Source: DATBRC01 sp036560485 (GTDB lineage Bacteria; Pseudomonadota; Gammaproteobacteria; Burkholderiales; Burkholderiaceae_D). Taken from it: a DNA stretch of 64,000 nucleotides. This document shows, one piece after another, positions 25,669 through 36,061 of this stretch. The DNA lies in the NCBI GenBank assembly GCA_036560485.1, contig DATBRC010000054.1, positions 221,090-285,089 on the forward strand. The letters run 5' to 3'. The notes beneath the pieces are model-generated. The model saw nothing but the letters and a program-made list of their open reading frames with translations. It searched no databases and had not been told where the DNA came from. Numbering within the stretch: the first letter of the stretch is position 1; every line of letters begins with the position of its first letter. A program made the translations under genes and the position numbers.

Positions 25669-27069
25669 ATGAGTACACCAGTTATTTCCAAAAAAATCCC
25701 GCCTGGTCCCAAAACACCGTGGTTCGGCTTGCCTATCGTGGGCGAAATGCAAAAGGACATGCTGGGCACGGTTCAACAGCTTCGTGAGCAATATGGCGAT
25801 GTCGTTCATTTAAAAATAGCGCATGAGACTTATTACTATATTTTTTCGCCTGAATTGGTTAGAGAAATTCTGGTGGATCATGCTGAAGACTTTATAAGCC
25901 ATGAGCGCGTCATGGATGTCTTTACCTTGATATACGGCGCCAATGTCATGACAACGGAAGGGAGTACCTGGAAGCGACAGCGCCGCATCCTCGCTCCCGG
26001 TTTCTTGCCCAAGAAAATAGCAAATTATCTGGACTTGATGTTTGGCGCGGTGACAGATTCTTTTTCGGCCAACCTGCCGCAAACCAATGGAAAAAGTGCA
26101 GTCCTGGATGTGGACCAGTTCACCAACAGGCTCACCATGGATGTGATTCTGCGTGTGCTGTTCAGCCATAAATCCAGTGAAGATGAATCAATCCGCGTTT
26201 GCGACGCAGTGCGCGCGCTCGAACATCAAAGCATGCGAGAACTATTCTGGCCAAAAACGCCGCCAAACTGGTTTCCCTATCCGGGCAGGACGCAAAAACT
26301 GCAAGCCAAAGCGATACTCGACAACCTGATCAGCGGACAGATAAAGGAACGCCGCGATCGTATCAATGAACATGCCGACAAGACGGATTATCTTGCCATG
26401 CTGTTGTCGGCACATGACGAAGAAGCGCAGAGCGGTTCACTGACTGCAACGCTGTCGAATGCTGAAATTCACGATAATTGCAGCGTTATTTTTGCGGCTG
26501 GGCATGATACGACAGCAGGCGCCCTGACATGGTGGATCGGGTTGATGACACAACATCCTGAGTATGCCGAGAGAGCGAGACAGGAAATCAATGAAGTGCT
26601 GGGAGACAAAAATCCTGCGCCGGAAACATTGACGCGACTCACATGGCTGACCGCCACCATCAAGGAATCGTTGCGGCTTTGTCCTCCGGTCGTCACGATG
26701 TTTGTAAGACGCGCAATCCGCGATGTTCAAATTGGCGAGTGGCGCATTCCCAAAGGCACTGCGGCGCATGTGCCCATTTGGCATATTCATCATGACCCGC
26801 GCTGGTTTCCGGAACCTGAAAAATTTCAGCCCGAGCGATTCATGCCGGGCGCTCCGGAAATTCCACGCGGTGCTTACATGCCGTTCGGCACAGGGCCTCG
26901 CGTTTGCATCGGCCAGCATTTCGCAATGATCGAAATGACGTTGATCGCTGCCATGCTGCTAAGGCAATTTGATTTTGAATTTATTGCCGGAGAAAGCTTG
27001 CCGAAACCTAAAATTGAAATGCTGTTGCGACCGGAAAAACCCTTGCAGATCAATTTCATTCGGCGTTAA
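25669..27069 (+). CDS. Cytochrome P450
   Basis: A heme monooxygenase of unknown substrate. The 466-residue length and PPGPKTPWFGLPIVGE start resemble bacterial P450s of the CYP4/CYP102-like branch without a fused reductase. The I-helix oxygen-binding motif is AAGHDTTAG, the K-helix ExxR is KESLRL, and the heme-ligand loop is FGTGPRVCIG with the axial Cys. There is no N-terminal membrane anchor, so it is soluble. No ferredoxin or reductase gene is adjacent; the upstream SDR may act with it, but this is a guess. Confidence 0.95.
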   Translation: MSTPVISKKIPPGPKTPWFGLPIVGEMQKDMLGTVQQLREQYGDVVHLKIAHETYYYIFSPELVREILVDHAEDFISHERVMDVFTLIYGANVMTTEGSTWKRQRRILAPGFLPKKIANYLDLMFGAVTDSFSANLPQTNGKSAVLDVDQFTNRLTMDVILRVLFSHKSSEDESIRVCDAVRALEHQSMRELFWPKTPPNWFPYPGRTQKLQAKAILDNLISGQIKERRDRINEHADKTDYLAMLLSAHDEEAQSGSLTATLSNAEIHDNCSVIFAAGHDTTAGALTWWIGLMTQHPEYAERARQEINEVLGDKNPAPETLTRLTWLTATIKESLRLCPPVVTMFVRRAIRDVQIGEWRIPKGTAAHVPIWHIHHDPRWFPEPEKFQPERFMPGAPEIPRGAYMPFGTGPRVCIGQHFAMIEMTLIAAMLLRQFDFEFIAGESLPKPKIEMLLRPEKPLQINFIRR

Positions 27070-27107
27070 ACAAGCACTGATACTGATCAAGCGACTGTTC
27101 CATCAGT

Positions 27108-28028
27108 TCAATCTTCAGCATCTGTATCATTTTCTTCTTCCTGCTTTTCGCCCAGCGAAACAGGTTCCTGATAATTCGCAAGCAGAGTACTGCGGCTATC
27201 CGGCGTTTCCAGGCTGATCCTGCCCAATGCGCCGTTGCGATAGTCCTGCAAAAAAATATGTGCTGCCTTTTCCAGATCGAGGTCGCCGCCTTTCAGCCGC
27301 AATGCACGTTTTTTTGCAACGCCTTCGATCACACTGACGCCGTCAATTCCTTCGGTTGGAAATCCATATCGTACATTGATCAATTGCGGGTAGCGCACCA
27401 ACAATACGTCGGCCAGAAAGGTGGCCACTTCTTCTTCGATCACCGCATTGGTGCCGATCGCGTGACTGGCTGCCAGCATCAAGCCATCGGTCGGATGCAC
27501 AATCTTTGGCCACAACATGCCGGGCGTGTCGGTCAACACCATGTTATTACCGAGATACAGACGCTGCTGTGTTTTCGTCACCGCCGGTTCATCGCCGACT
27601 TTTGCAACGCGCTTCTTGAGCAACGCATTCATCAGCGTCGATTTGCCGACGTTCGGTATTCCCATGATCATGATGCGCAACGGCTTCAATGCTGTGCCGC
27701 GATGCGGCGCAAGTTTCAATGCCAACGCAGGAACCTTGGCAACGTCAGCAGGTTTCTTGCAGCTCAGTGCCACTGCATGCACATCTTTTTGACGATTATA
27801 AAAATCGAGCCATGCTTTGGTGGCAACCGGATCGGCCAAGTCGCTCTTGTTCAATATCTTGAGACAAGGCCGCTGACGAAATACGCGCAGCTGCTCGATC
27901 ATCGGATTGCAACTCGCCTGCGGCAAACGAGCATCCAACACCTCGATCACCATGTCGGTCTTTTCCATTGCTTCCGCCGCCTTCTTGCGGGCGGCATTCA
28001 TGTGACCGGGGAACCATTGAATGGACAT
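27108..28028 (-). CDS. rbgA: Ribosome biogenesis GTPase YlqF/RbgA
   Basis: A circularly permuted GTPase that acts in large ribosomal subunit maturation. The 306 residues show the permuted order: G4 (LNKSDLAD) near residue 60, then G1 (GIPNVGKSTLMNALL), then G3 (DTPGMLWP), and the C-terminal helical domain. The opening IQWFPGHMNAARKKA is diagnostic. It is convergent with the P450 gene and its tail is acidic (EEENDTDAED). Confidence 0.94.
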   Translation of the reverse strand: MSIQWFPGHMNAARKKAAEAMEKTDMVIEVLDARLPQASCNPMIEQLRVFRQRPCLKILNKSDLADPVATKAWLDFYNRQKDVHAVALSCKKPADVAKVPALALKLAPHRGTALKPLRIMIMGIPNVGKSTLMNALLKKRVAKVGDEPAVTKTQQRLYLGNNMVLTDTPGMLWPKIVHPTDGLMLAASHAIGTNAVIEEEVATFLADVLLVRYPQLINVRYGFPTEGIDGVSVIEGVAKKRALRLKGGDLDLEKAAHIFLQDYRNGALGRISLETPDSRSTLLANYQEPVSLGEKQEEENDTDAED

Positions 28029-28117
28029 GCTTTATTCTATCGTGGGGAATTGAGCCGCTATTTTACCTGCTGCATGCGATTCTCATTGATTTGAATGCAT
28101 CGGCATCAAGACACGCT

Positions 28118-29059
28118 TCAATCCAGCTCTGCCAGCGCCTTCAAATGCGCCACCACACTGCGCCCCAGCGCAGGCAGGTTATAGCCGCCTTCCAGACAAC
28201 TGACGATCCGCCCTTTTGCATATAGCTTGGCGATCGCCATTATCTGTTGCGTGATCCACGCGTAGTCTGCCTCGACCAACCCCATCTGCCCGATATCATC
28301 TTCACGGTGCGCATCAAACCCGGCCGAGATAAAAATCATCTCAGGCCGGTGTGCATGCAAGGCAGGCAACCATTGTTCGGTAATCAGCTGCCGCACTACA
28401 TCACCCTTGGTGTGCGCCGGTACGGGAATATTGACTGCATGCGTGCTGGCATTTTCTGTACCGCTGTACGGATAAAACGGATGCTGGAAAAAACTCACCA
28501 TCAGCACGCGCGGATCGTTTCTGAATGCTTCTTCGGTGCCATTGCCATGATGCACATCGAAATCGACAATCGCGACGCGTTGCAATCCATGCACGTCCAA
28601 TGCATGTCTGGCTGCGATCGCCACATTGTTGAACAGGCAGAAGCCCATCGGCTCGGAAGGCCGCGCATGATGCCCCGGTGGGCGGATTGCGCAAAAGGCG
28701 TTATCCAGTTCGCCTGCGATGACTGCATCGGTAGCGGCTACCGTAGCACCGGCAGCGCGCTGCGCAGCCTGCCAACTATGTGCGTTAAGCGACGTATCGC
28801 CATCCAGCGAATAGTAGCCGGAATGCGTATCGCGTTGCGGTGGAACGTTATCGCGCACTAGGGCGATTGCACCAGCGGTGTGAATACGTGCAATCTCTTC
28901 TACAGCCGCCAACGGCGCTTCGCGACGCTCAAGATAATGATCGATGCGGCTTGCAATCAAATGATCGTCGATCGCTTGCAAGCGCGCGGGCGATTCAGGA
29001 TGCCATTCGCCCATTTCATGACGTTGGCAATCGGGATGGGTATAGAGGCCGGTAGTCAT
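28118..29059 (-). CDS. Histone deacetylase-superfamily protein
   Basis: A zinc-dependent deacetylase-fold enzyme, in bacteria typically acting on polyamines or other acetylated small molecules. The 313 residues keep the catalytic features: RPPGHHARPSEPMGFC (double His), VDFDVHHGNGTEEAF (zinc ligands Asp and His), and FISAGFDAHREDDIG (third ligand Asp). YSLDGDTSLN and the GGYNL end are also family text. It sits alone between rbgA and the MoxR operon; substrate unknown. Confidence 0.93.
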   Translation of the reverse strand: MTTGLYTHPDCQRHEMGEWHPESPARLQAIDDHLIASRIDHYLERREAPLAAVEEIARIHTAGAIALVRDNVPPQRDTHSGYYSLDGDTSLNAHSWQAAQRAAGATVAATDAVIAGELDNAFCAIRPPGHHARPSEPMGFCLFNNVAIAARHALDVHGLQRVAIVDFDVHHGNGTEEAFRNDPRVLMVSFFQHPFYPYSGTENASTHAVNIPVPAHTKGDVVRQLITEQWLPALHAHRPEMIFISAGFDAHREDDIGQMGLVEADYAWITQQIMAIAKLYAKGRIVSCLEGGYNLPALGRSVVAHLKALAELD

Positions 29060-29240
29060 TTTATCAATTCAATTCGCTTATCTTCACAGTATGAGCTTCC
29101 CATATTCCCGAACGAAATCCAATCAATTTAACAACAAAATGACATCGCACAGGCATTTATAAATCACGCCAAATGTTGCCTTCGATTATCTGGCATAAAA
29201 TAAACATTCCTGAATTTACAGTTCGCCTTCGGAAAACCTT

Positions 29241-30161
29241 ATGTTCGCAAAAATCCACGCGGTCGCAGCGCAAGTGAATCAAATCGTTGTCGGTAAAGAA
29301 TTGCAAGTACGACAGGCACTGGTATGCATACTGGCCGGCGGACACTTGCTGATTGAAGATGTGCCGGGCGTCGGCAAGACCACTCTCGCGCATGCTTTGG
29401 CAATTTCGCTTGGCTTGAAATTCAATCGCGTGCAATTCACCAGCGATTTGCTGCCCGCCGATGTGGTCGGCATTTCTATCTTCGACCGTGAAAAAAATGG
29501 TTTCCTGTTTCATCCTGGGCCGATTTTTTCGCAAGTATTGTTGGCAGATGAAATCAATCGTGCCACACCCAAGACGCAGTCTGCATTACTGGAAGCAATG
29601 GAAGAACGCCAGGTCACCGCCGATGGCGTGACGCGCGATTTGCCGGCGCCGTTCTTTGTGATCGCAACACAAAATCCGACACATCAGATCGGCACTTTCC
29701 AATTGCCTGAATCGCAGCTCGATCGTTTCCTGATGTGCTTATCGCTGGGTTATCCCGATCATACTGCCGAGCGCGCATTGCTGATGGGTGAAGACCGCCG
29801 CGCAATGATGAAGGCAATGAAGATGGCGATGCAACCGGCTGAATTGATGGCTGCGCAAGAATCATTGAAGCAAATCCATACGTCATCCGCTTTGATCGAT
29901 TATTTGCAAGCTCTGGCACAGGCATCGCGTCAAAACGGCATGTTTGCCGAAGGCATGAGTCCGCGTGCTGCGATTGCACTGTTGCAAACTGCACGTGCGT
30001 GGGCCGCAATGGAAGGCCGCAATCATGTGATCCCGGAAGACGTGCAAGCGGTGCTGGTGCCGGTCACGGCACATCGCCTGCGTCCACTGAAGTCAACTTC
30101 CGGCTCCGCATTGTCGAGTCGTGATCTGGTGCTGCAGTTGATGAAGTCGGTAGCCGTTTAA
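29241..30161 (+). CDS. MoxR-family AAA+ ATPase
   Basis: A cytoplasmic chaperone-type ATPase. The 306 residues show Walker A (VPGVGKTTLAHALA), Walker B (LLADEINRATPKTQSALLEAMEE), sensor 1 (FFVIATQNP) and the C-terminal lid. It begins a three-gene operon, ending 6 bases before the DUF58 gene, in the standard MoxR-DUF58-transglutaminase order. The complex is thought to activate or assemble envelope or extracellular proteins, but the client here is unknown. Confidence 0.95.
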   Translation: MFAKIHAVAAQVNQIVVGKELQVRQALVCILAGGHLLIEDVPGVGKTTLAHALAISLGLKFNRVQFTSDLLPADVVGISIFDREKNGFLFHPGPIFSQVLLADEINRATPKTQSALLEAMEERQVTADGVTRDLPAPFFVIATQNPTHQIGTFQLPESQLDRFLMCLSLGYPDHTAERALLMGEDRRAMMKAMKMAMQPAELMAAQESLKQIHTSSALIDYLQALAQASRQNGMFAEGMSPRAAIALLQTARAWAAMEGRNHVIPEDVQAVLVPVTAHRLRPLKSTSGSALSSRDLVLQLMKSVAV

Positions 30162-30167
30162 CATTGC

Positions 30168-31160
30168 ATGTTCACGTCGCTACAACAATTTTTTCGCAAG
30201 AAGCTCGACAAATGGCTGTTCCAATTAGGCGGTGCCGAATCGGGCGAAACGTTTTTATCACAGCGGCGCGTCTTTATTGTGCCGTCCAAAGCCGGACTTG
30301 CGTTTGTCGGCATGCTGGTTGTGCTTTACATCGGGTCGCTGAATTACAGCTTGAATCTGGGATACGGCCTTACCTTTTTGATTGCCGGATGCGCATTGAT
30401 CGACATGCATCTGACCTTCCGCAATCTCGCGCATCTGTATCTTGCCTCAGGACGCGCCTCTCCCGTTTTCGCAGGTGAAAATGCACAATTCGAACTGCAC
30501 CTGATCAACCGGCGCAAGCATGATCGCTACGCGATATGGCTCGAATTCATCGGGAAAGGCTTGCCTGATTTGCCGCTCGCAACAGATATCGCTGCTAACG
30601 CGACGCGTAGTGTCACGCTCAGCGCGCCGACACGCGAACGCGGCTGGCTGCCGGCGCCACGCGTGCGCTTGCACACGTACTTTCCACTCGGCTTGTTGCG
30701 CGCGTGGAGTTACTGGAAACCGGATGCCAAGGCGCTGGTGTATCCAATGCCGGAAGAACATGCGCCGCCGTTGCCGATGGAAGGTGCAGAAAAAGAAGAT
30801 GGATACGGCAGTGCAGGACATGACGATTTCGCAGGTGTGCGACCTTATCAGTCAGGCGACTCAATGAAGCGTTTGGCATGGCGCCAAATCGCACGTATCG
30901 ACTTGAGTGTGGGCGGTGCCTTGGTCACCAAACATTTTGAAGGTGGTGCTGCCAGCGACTTGACGCTCGACTTTGCAAAACTGCCGCAACGACTGCCGCT
31001 TGAAATAAAATTATCGCGCATGACACGCTGGGTGCTGGATGCCGAAGCACTCGGACTGCCTTATGCATTCCGGCTCGGCGCACTATCATTTCCCGCCTCG
31101 ATTGGGCCGGCACACCAAAACGCGTGTTTGCGCGCCCTTGCCTTGTACGACGGGAGCTGA
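30168..31160 (+). CDS. DUF58 domain protein
   Basis: A membrane-anchored partner of MoxR ATPases. The 330 residues have two hydrophobic segments near 45-85 (GLAFVGMLVVLYIGSLNY and an adjacent helix), then a beta-rich domain, and the DUF58 signature FAGVRPYQSGDSMKRLAWRQIAR around residue 222-244. It follows moxR by 6 bases and precedes the transglutaminase gene by 2 bases. Confidence 0.92.
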   Translation: MFTSLQQFFRKKLDKWLFQLGGAESGETFLSQRRVFIVPSKAGLAFVGMLVVLYIGSLNYSLNLGYGLTFLIAGCALIDMHLTFRNLAHLYLASGRASPVFAGENAQFELHLINRRKHDRYAIWLEFIGKGLPDLPLATDIAANATRSVTLSAPTRERGWLPAPRVRLHTYFPLGLLRAWSYWKPDAKALVYPMPEEHAPPLPMEGAEKEDGYGSAGHDDFAGVRPYQSGDSMKRLAWRQIARIDLSVGGALVTKHFEGGAASDLTLDFAKLPQRLPLEIKLSRMTRWVLDAEALGLPYAFRLGALSFPASIGPAHQNACLRALALYDGS

Positions 31161-31162
31161 CG

Positions 31163-33223
31163 ATGCAATCGCCTGTGCCGCGTAATCCCTTTGACACACT
31201 CATGCGCAATGTAAAGCGGCCGATGTCGCGCGACAAGTCGGACACGCTTTTATTGTTGATCGCATGCGCGCTGGTGCTGCTGCCGCATTCCGATCACGTT
31301 CCTCCTTGGTGTGCGGCTGTTTGCGCCGCTTTACTGATCTGGCGCGGTTGGATCACTTTTAGCGGAACGCGCTTGCCGCCACGCTGGTTGTTGCTTCCGA
31401 TCGCGACGGCGACAATGGGCGGTGTGTATGCGACCTTCAGAACCTTCCTGGGGCAAGATTCCGGTGTCGCAATGCTGACCTTGCTGCTTACACTCAAGTT
31501 GCTGGAGATGCACGCCAAGCGCGATTTGTTTGTCGTGATATTTTTGAGCTTCTTTTTAATGCTGGCCAATTTCCTGTATACGCAAACCATCGGCACGGCT
31601 TTCATAACACTGGTTTCGTTGCTGGCGATTCTGACTGCGCAATTGACGTTCCAGTATACCGGCGCCGTCCCGTCATTGAAACGCCGCCTCGGTTTGTGCG
31701 CCTTCATCGTTACGCTGTCTGCGCCGCTCATGCTGGTGCTGTTTATTCTTTTCCCTCGCATTCAGGGACCGCTGTGGGGCTTGCCAAGCGATGCACATTC
31801 CGCACGGACCGGCTTGTCCGATAGTATGGCGCCGGGTAACATTTCCACTCTGGCGCAATCGGATGACATTGCATTCCGCGTAAAGTTTAGCGATCCGGCG
31901 CCGCCGAAATCGAAACTGTATTGGCGCGGCGTCGTGCTAAGCGACTACGATGGACGCACGTGGACGCAACAAGCTATCAGCACAAGAATCAACACATCGA
32001 TTGAATTCACACCGCATGGCACGCCGATCCATCATCAAGTGACATTGGAACCGAACGGCCATCGCTGGCTGTTCGCACTGGAGCTGCCGCAAACGCTACC
32101 CACATTGTCCGGCAACAGCCTGACTGCCAATCCTGTCCTGATGATGCATGACGGCCAATTATTGGCAAAGCAAGCAATCAATGAGCGTGTTCGTTATGAC
32201 GCTGCATCGTATGTCGATTTTAATCTGCAGCCGCACGAATATAATTTTGTTTTGCGTAATGCACTGCGCCTGCCATCCGGCTACAACCCGGCCACGCTTG
32301 AATTTGCACAACGCCTGCGTGCTCAATACAGCAACGATACGCAATTGATTAATGCTGTGCTGGGATTCTTCCGTGAACAACCTTTCCGCTACACCTTGGA
32401 ACCACCACTTCTTGACACGAATGCAATCGATGACTTCCTGTTCACGACCCGTGCCGGGTTTTGCGAACATTATGCAAGCGCCTTTGTCGTTCTGATGCGC
32501 GCGGCCGGCATTCCGGCACGCGTCGTCACCGGATATCAAGGTGGAGAAATCAATTCGGTAGATGGCTATATGGTGGTACGCCAATCCGACGCACATGCAT
32601 GGGCCGAGGTTTGGATGCAAAACCTTGGTTGGGTCCGCGTCGATCCAACCGCAGCGGTGGCGCCAAACCGGATAGAACAAAATCTGGCAAACGTTCTGCC
32701 ATCTAGAACATTCGGTCCATTGAATAGTTTAGTCAATCTGACCATCGGAAGAAATTCATTGTTAGCCAAATTGAGAGTCAATTGGGATGCAGTGACCAAT
32801 GCATGGAACCAGCGCGTGCTGAATTTCAATCCAGAATATCAAAAGAATTTTGTCCGCAAGCTTGGCTTTGATGATGTCGATTGGCACACGTTGACGATTC
32901 TTCTGTTTTCCGTTGGCGCAATTGTATTAACAATTGTTACATTGCCGCTTGTCGTGAATCGGCAAAAACGACATCCGATTGATGTGATCTATGCAGATAT
33001 GTGCCAAACGATGGAGAAGCATGGTTATGCTCGCAATATTCATGAAGGTCCGCGCGACTATCGTGCACGACTGACTGCGCCGGATTCCATGTTGTCACAT
33101 GAAAGAAAATTTGCAGCAGAACGCTTCCTGACAATCTATGAAGCCGTCCAATATGGTACGGTAGAAGCTGGTGCAGGCACTATTATTTCGCAACTCAAAA
33201 CCTTGTTATCAGAATGTCGATGA
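31163..33223 (+). CDS. TgpA-type membrane transglutaminase-like protein (DUF3488 + transglutaminase core)
   Basis: The 686-residue product begins with several membrane helices (to about residue 195), followed by a periplasmic transglutaminase core with the catalytic triad visible: Cys in AGFCEHYASAF, His in SDAHAWAEVW, Asp in RVDPTAA. A last membrane helix precedes a cytoplasmic tail. It may be a protease- or transglutaminase-like enzyme acting on envelope substrates. I start at the ATG at 31163, with GGGAG upstream, directly after the DUF58 stop. It ends the MoxR operon and overlaps mltB by 10 bases. Confidence 0.93.
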   Translation: MQSPVPRNPFDTLMRNVKRPMSRDKSDTLLLLIACALVLLPHSDHVPPWCAAVCAALLIWRGWITFSGTRLPPRWLLLPIATATMGGVYATFRTFLGQDSGVAMLTLLLTLKLLEMHAKRDLFVVIFLSFFLMLANFLYTQTIGTAFITLVSLLAILTAQLTFQYTGAVPSLKRRLGLCAFIVTLSAPLMLVLFILFPRIQGPLWGLPSDAHSARTGLSDSMAPGNISTLAQSDDIAFRVKFSDPAPPKSKLYWRGVVLSDYDGRTWTQQAISTRINTSIEFTPHGTPIHHQVTLEPNGHRWLFALELPQTLPTLSGNSLTANPVLMMHDGQLLAKQAINERVRYDAASYVDFNLQPHEYNFVLRNALRLPSGYNPATLEFAQRLRAQYSNDTQLINAVLGFFREQPFRYTLEPPLLDTNAIDDFLFTTRAGFCEHYASAFVVLMRAAGIPARVVTGYQGGEINSVDGYMVVRQSDAHAWAEVWMQNLGWVRVDPTAAVAPNRIEQNLANVLPSRTFGPLNSLVNLTIGRNSLLAKLRVNWDAVTNAWNQRVLNFNPEYQKNFVRKLGFDDVDWHTLTILLFSVGAIVLTIVTLPLVVNRQKRHPIDVIYADMCQTMEKHGYARNIHEGPRDYRARLTAPDSMLSHERKFAAERFLTIYEAVQYGTVEAGAGTIISQLKTLLSECR

Positions 33224-34398
33224 AATTTTTCAAGCGCCCTCGTTTCTGGCTTCCACTCGTCGTGTTGGGGCTTGCCGCCTCGCTGGCGCATTCGTCCAAT
33301 CCAAATCATGGTAATTACAAATCCACGCATAAAACGAAGAAGCGCAAAGTTGTGCCTGATCCTGAAGCGACCGGCGAATTTGCAAACTTTGGACAATGGA
33401 CGGAAGTTGCGACATTCATGGATATGATGGTCGCTAAACACGGGTTCAATAAAACCGAGTTGGAATCCATTTTTCGCAAGACCCGCTACGTCGACACGAC
33501 GATTCAATTAATGAAACCGGCGCCGCCGGGCAAGCCAAAGAACTGGCAAGCCTATCGCGCACGTTTTGTCGAACCGGTCCGTATCGTCGCCGGCACGCAG
33601 TTCTGGAATAAACATGCAGACGCACTTGCGCGTGCCGAAGGCCTGTATGGCGTCCCTGCTGAAATCATAGTCGGCATTCTGGGAGTGGAAACACTATATG
33701 GCCGCCAGGCCGGAAATTTCCGCGTGCTGGATGCGCTCACCACGTTGGCTTTCGATTATCCCGACACACCAACGCGTGCGGCGCGCATGCAGTTCTTCCG
33801 CAGCGAATTGGAAAACACATTATTGTTTGCGCGTGACTCAGGCATTGATCCTTTTTCGCTGCTCGGTTCCTACGCAGGCGCGATCGGCTGGCCGCAATTC
33901 ATGCCGAGCAGTATTCGGCAATATGCAGTGGATTTCGATGGCGATGGAAAAATTGACCTGCGCAATTCACCAGTCGATGCAATCGGCAGCATTGCCAATT
34001 TTTTGTCGCAGCACGGCTGGCAACGCGGCGAACCGATCGTCTTTCCAGTGACCGTCAATTCATCGAACACTGATGGCGCCAACAATACGTGGAACACCTA
34101 TATCGGCCACGGCCTGGAAGCCAAATACAAACTCGACGAATTGAAAAATTCCGGCGTAGTGCCCGGCATTGAACCGCCCATCGACATGTCATTTGGCTTG
34201 GTCGATTTGCAAAATGGATTGGAGCCGACTGAATATTGGCTGGGCACGTCGAACTTCTTCGCGATCACGCAATACAACCGGAGCTTTTTTTATGCAATGT
34301 CGGTGGTTGAATTAGGGCGTGCTGTGCGTATTGCACGCGACGCTCGCGAGCGGCAAAATCCAACGAGCGTACTGAATCAGATGCGTGCATCAAATTGA
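33214..34398 (+). CDS. mltB: Lytic murein transglycosylase B
   Basis: Cleaves the glycan strand of peptidoglycan, forming 1,6-anhydro ends. The 394 residues have an N-terminal signal (FWLPLVVLGLAASLAHS) with no lipobox Cys, so unlike E. coli MltB it is probably not a lipoprotein. The SLT_2 fold shows VGILGVETLYGRQAG with the catalytic Glu, FLRSELENTLLF-like text, and GSYAGAIGWPQFMPSS. It overlaps the end of the transglutaminase gene by 10 bases and may be co-transcribed with that operon. Confidence 0.93.
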   Translation: MSMKFFKRPRFWLPLVVLGLAASLAHSSNPNHGNYKSTHKTKKRKVVPDPEATGEFANFGQWTEVATFMDMMVAKHGFNKTELESIFRKTRYVDTTIQLMKPAPPGKPKNWQAYRARFVEPVRIVAGTQFWNKHADALARAEGLYGVPAEIIVGILGVETLYGRQAGNFRVLDALTTLAFDYPDTPTRAARMQFFRSELENTLLFARDSGIDPFSLLGSYAGAIGWPQFMPSSIRQYAVDFDGDGKIDLRNSPVDAIGSIANFLSQHGWQRGEPIVFPVTVNSSNTDGANNTWNTYIGHGLEAKYKLDELKNSGVVPGIEPPIDMSFGLVDLQNGLEPTEYWLGTSNFFAITQYNRSFFYAMSVVELGRAVRIARDARERQNPTSVLNQMRASN

Positions 34399-34412
34399 TG
34401 ACGTTTTTAAAA

Positions 34413-34967
34413 TCAATTTAGGCTGGATTGCGGCGCTTTCAACTGATTAAAATCAATTTGCACCGTTTCATCATTGGCCGTTATCCAGATCTGTCCATCC
34501 TGGATCGTGCATTGAAATTGCATAGACCGTTGCGCCAGTTTCGCCAATGCCTGACTGGTCGCCGCAGGCACATTGAATACGCTCAGATTCTTTGCTCGCT
34601 CTATCCTGTTACTGATTTGATTCCACCAGATATTGCTATTGCTGCTGTAGGTATAGATCGCGACTTGCGCGGCGCGGCCACAGGCTTTCAAGATACGTTT
34701 TTCATCAGGCTGTCCTACTTCAATCCATAAATCGATCGCGCCTGTCAGATCCTTTTGCCATAGATCCGGTTCATCTTCCGTGCTCAAGCCCTTGCCAAAC
34801 ACTAGCGCTTCATTTGCATGACGTACAAAGGCCAATAAGCGCATCATCATTCGCTCGTCGGTTTCAGATGGATGCCTTGCTAATGTCAATACATGGTTTT
34901 GATAATAATTGCGATCCATGTCTGCAATTTGTAGTTCTGCTTTGAAAATGGTTGCTTTAAGGGCCAT
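34413..34967 (-). CDS. yaeQ: YaeQ family protein
   Basis: The 184-residue product matches YaeQ across its length: MALKATIFKAELQIADMDR start, HPSETDERMMMRLLAF, DLWQKDLTGAIDLWIEVGQP, and a PD-(D/E)xK-like arrangement of acidic residues. A role in RfaH-type transcription antitermination was once proposed, but the fold is nuclease-like and the function is unsettled. It is convergent with mltB, 14 bases from its stop. Confidence 0.92.
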   Translation of the reverse strand: MALKATIFKAELQIADMDRNYYQNHVLTLARHPSETDERMMMRLLAFVRHANEALVFGKGLSTEDEPDLWQKDLTGAIDLWIEVGQPDEKRILKACGRAAQVAIYTYSSNSNIWWNQISNRIERAKNLSVFNVPAATSQALAKLAQRSMQFQCTIQDGQIWITANDETVQIDFNQLKAPQSSLN

Positions 34968-35177
34968 ATAGTTCTTCTTACGTATTATTTATAAAAACCA
35001 GGAAGTGACGAGGGCAAAGAATAACTGATTTGCTTGCGCGCGTTTCACTACTACCAAGGCGGTCACCTGCAGTGCAGGAAACGATCTTGCTACAATCAAT
35101 ACAATCGTTCATGCACCAATGCAAAACGCTTGAAATGGGACACACATTACATTAGCAATATTAAACAGATATGGATT

Positions 35178-35789
35178 ATGTTTACTGAAGAACCGTTAGA
35201 CAACCAAAAAATTCTCTCCGCGACTAAAGCATGGCTGGAAAAGGCTGTTATCGGACTCAATTTGTGCCCATTCGCCAAAGCCGTCCATGTCAAAGATCAA
35301 ATCCGCTATGCGATCAGCGAAGCGAAAACATCGGAAGCTTTATTATGCGAACTCATTGATGAATTAAAATTTTTAGATGAATCCGATCCATTAGAAGTAG
35401 AGACAACGTTATTAATTCATCCGCACGTTCTCACCGACTTCCTCGACTACAACGATTTTCTTGATGTGGCTGACGCAGCGTTGGATGACTTGAACCTGGT
35501 TGGCATCATTCAAATTGCCAGTTTTCATCCGCAATACCAATTCGCCGGCACTTCTATTGATGACATCGATAATTTCACGAACCGATCGCCTTATCCGATA
35601 TTGCATTTGTTGCGAGAAGCTAGCATTGAGCGCGCTGTAGAGGCATTTCCGGACGCGTCGCAAATCTTTGATAAAAACATTGAAACTTTGCGCCGTATTG
35701 GTCATAAGGGTTGGGATTCACTCAATATCACTGATGCAATGACCAAACCCAATGATTTTTGTGCAAAAAATACAACATCTAAAAAATGA
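35178..35789 (+). CDS. DUF1415 family protein
   Basis: The 203-residue product opens with TKAWLEKAVIGLNLCPFAKAVH, the conserved DUF1415 start with its Cys-Pro pair, and continues with ETTLLIHPHVL and IQIASFHPQYQFAG, DIDNFTNRSPYPILHLLRE, all family features. No reaction is assigned. I start at the ATG at 35178; an upstream ATG at 35034 would add a non-conserved 48-residue tail. The 270 bases after it hold nothing I recognise. Confidence 0.88.
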   Translation: MFTEEPLDNQKILSATKAWLEKAVIGLNLCPFAKAVHVKDQIRYAISEAKTSEALLCELIDELKFLDESDPLEVETTLLIHPHVLTDFLDYNDFLDVADAALDDLNLVGIIQIASFHPQYQFAGTSIDDIDNFTNRSPYPILHLLREASIERAVEAFPDASQIFDKNIETLRRIGHKGWDSLNITDAMTKPNDFCAKNTTSKK

Positions 35790-36061
35790 GGCACTCTCGA
35801 TTTAGCTCAAATATGCAGTAATACCGTCAGCTCTTATCTCGGAATGCCTTCCATGTTTTTTCCTTTGGCTCTAATATTTTCTCTATATATGTAAATTAAG
35901 CTGCAAATTAAATGTTAAATATTGCATATTTATTAATGTTGTTGTAATCTTGCAATCGTGTAATTTATGCATGCTGCCTTGCACTTTCTGACACATTTCC
36001 TTGTACAATAATCTTGCAATGAGGAATTTTTGACACTACTCCTATTCACGCAGGAACCACT

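Noticed and set aside
27258..28094. A 278-codon open frame antisense to rbgA
   Set aside because: Composition is Cys/His/Arg-rich shadow text and rbgA on the other strand is unambiguous.
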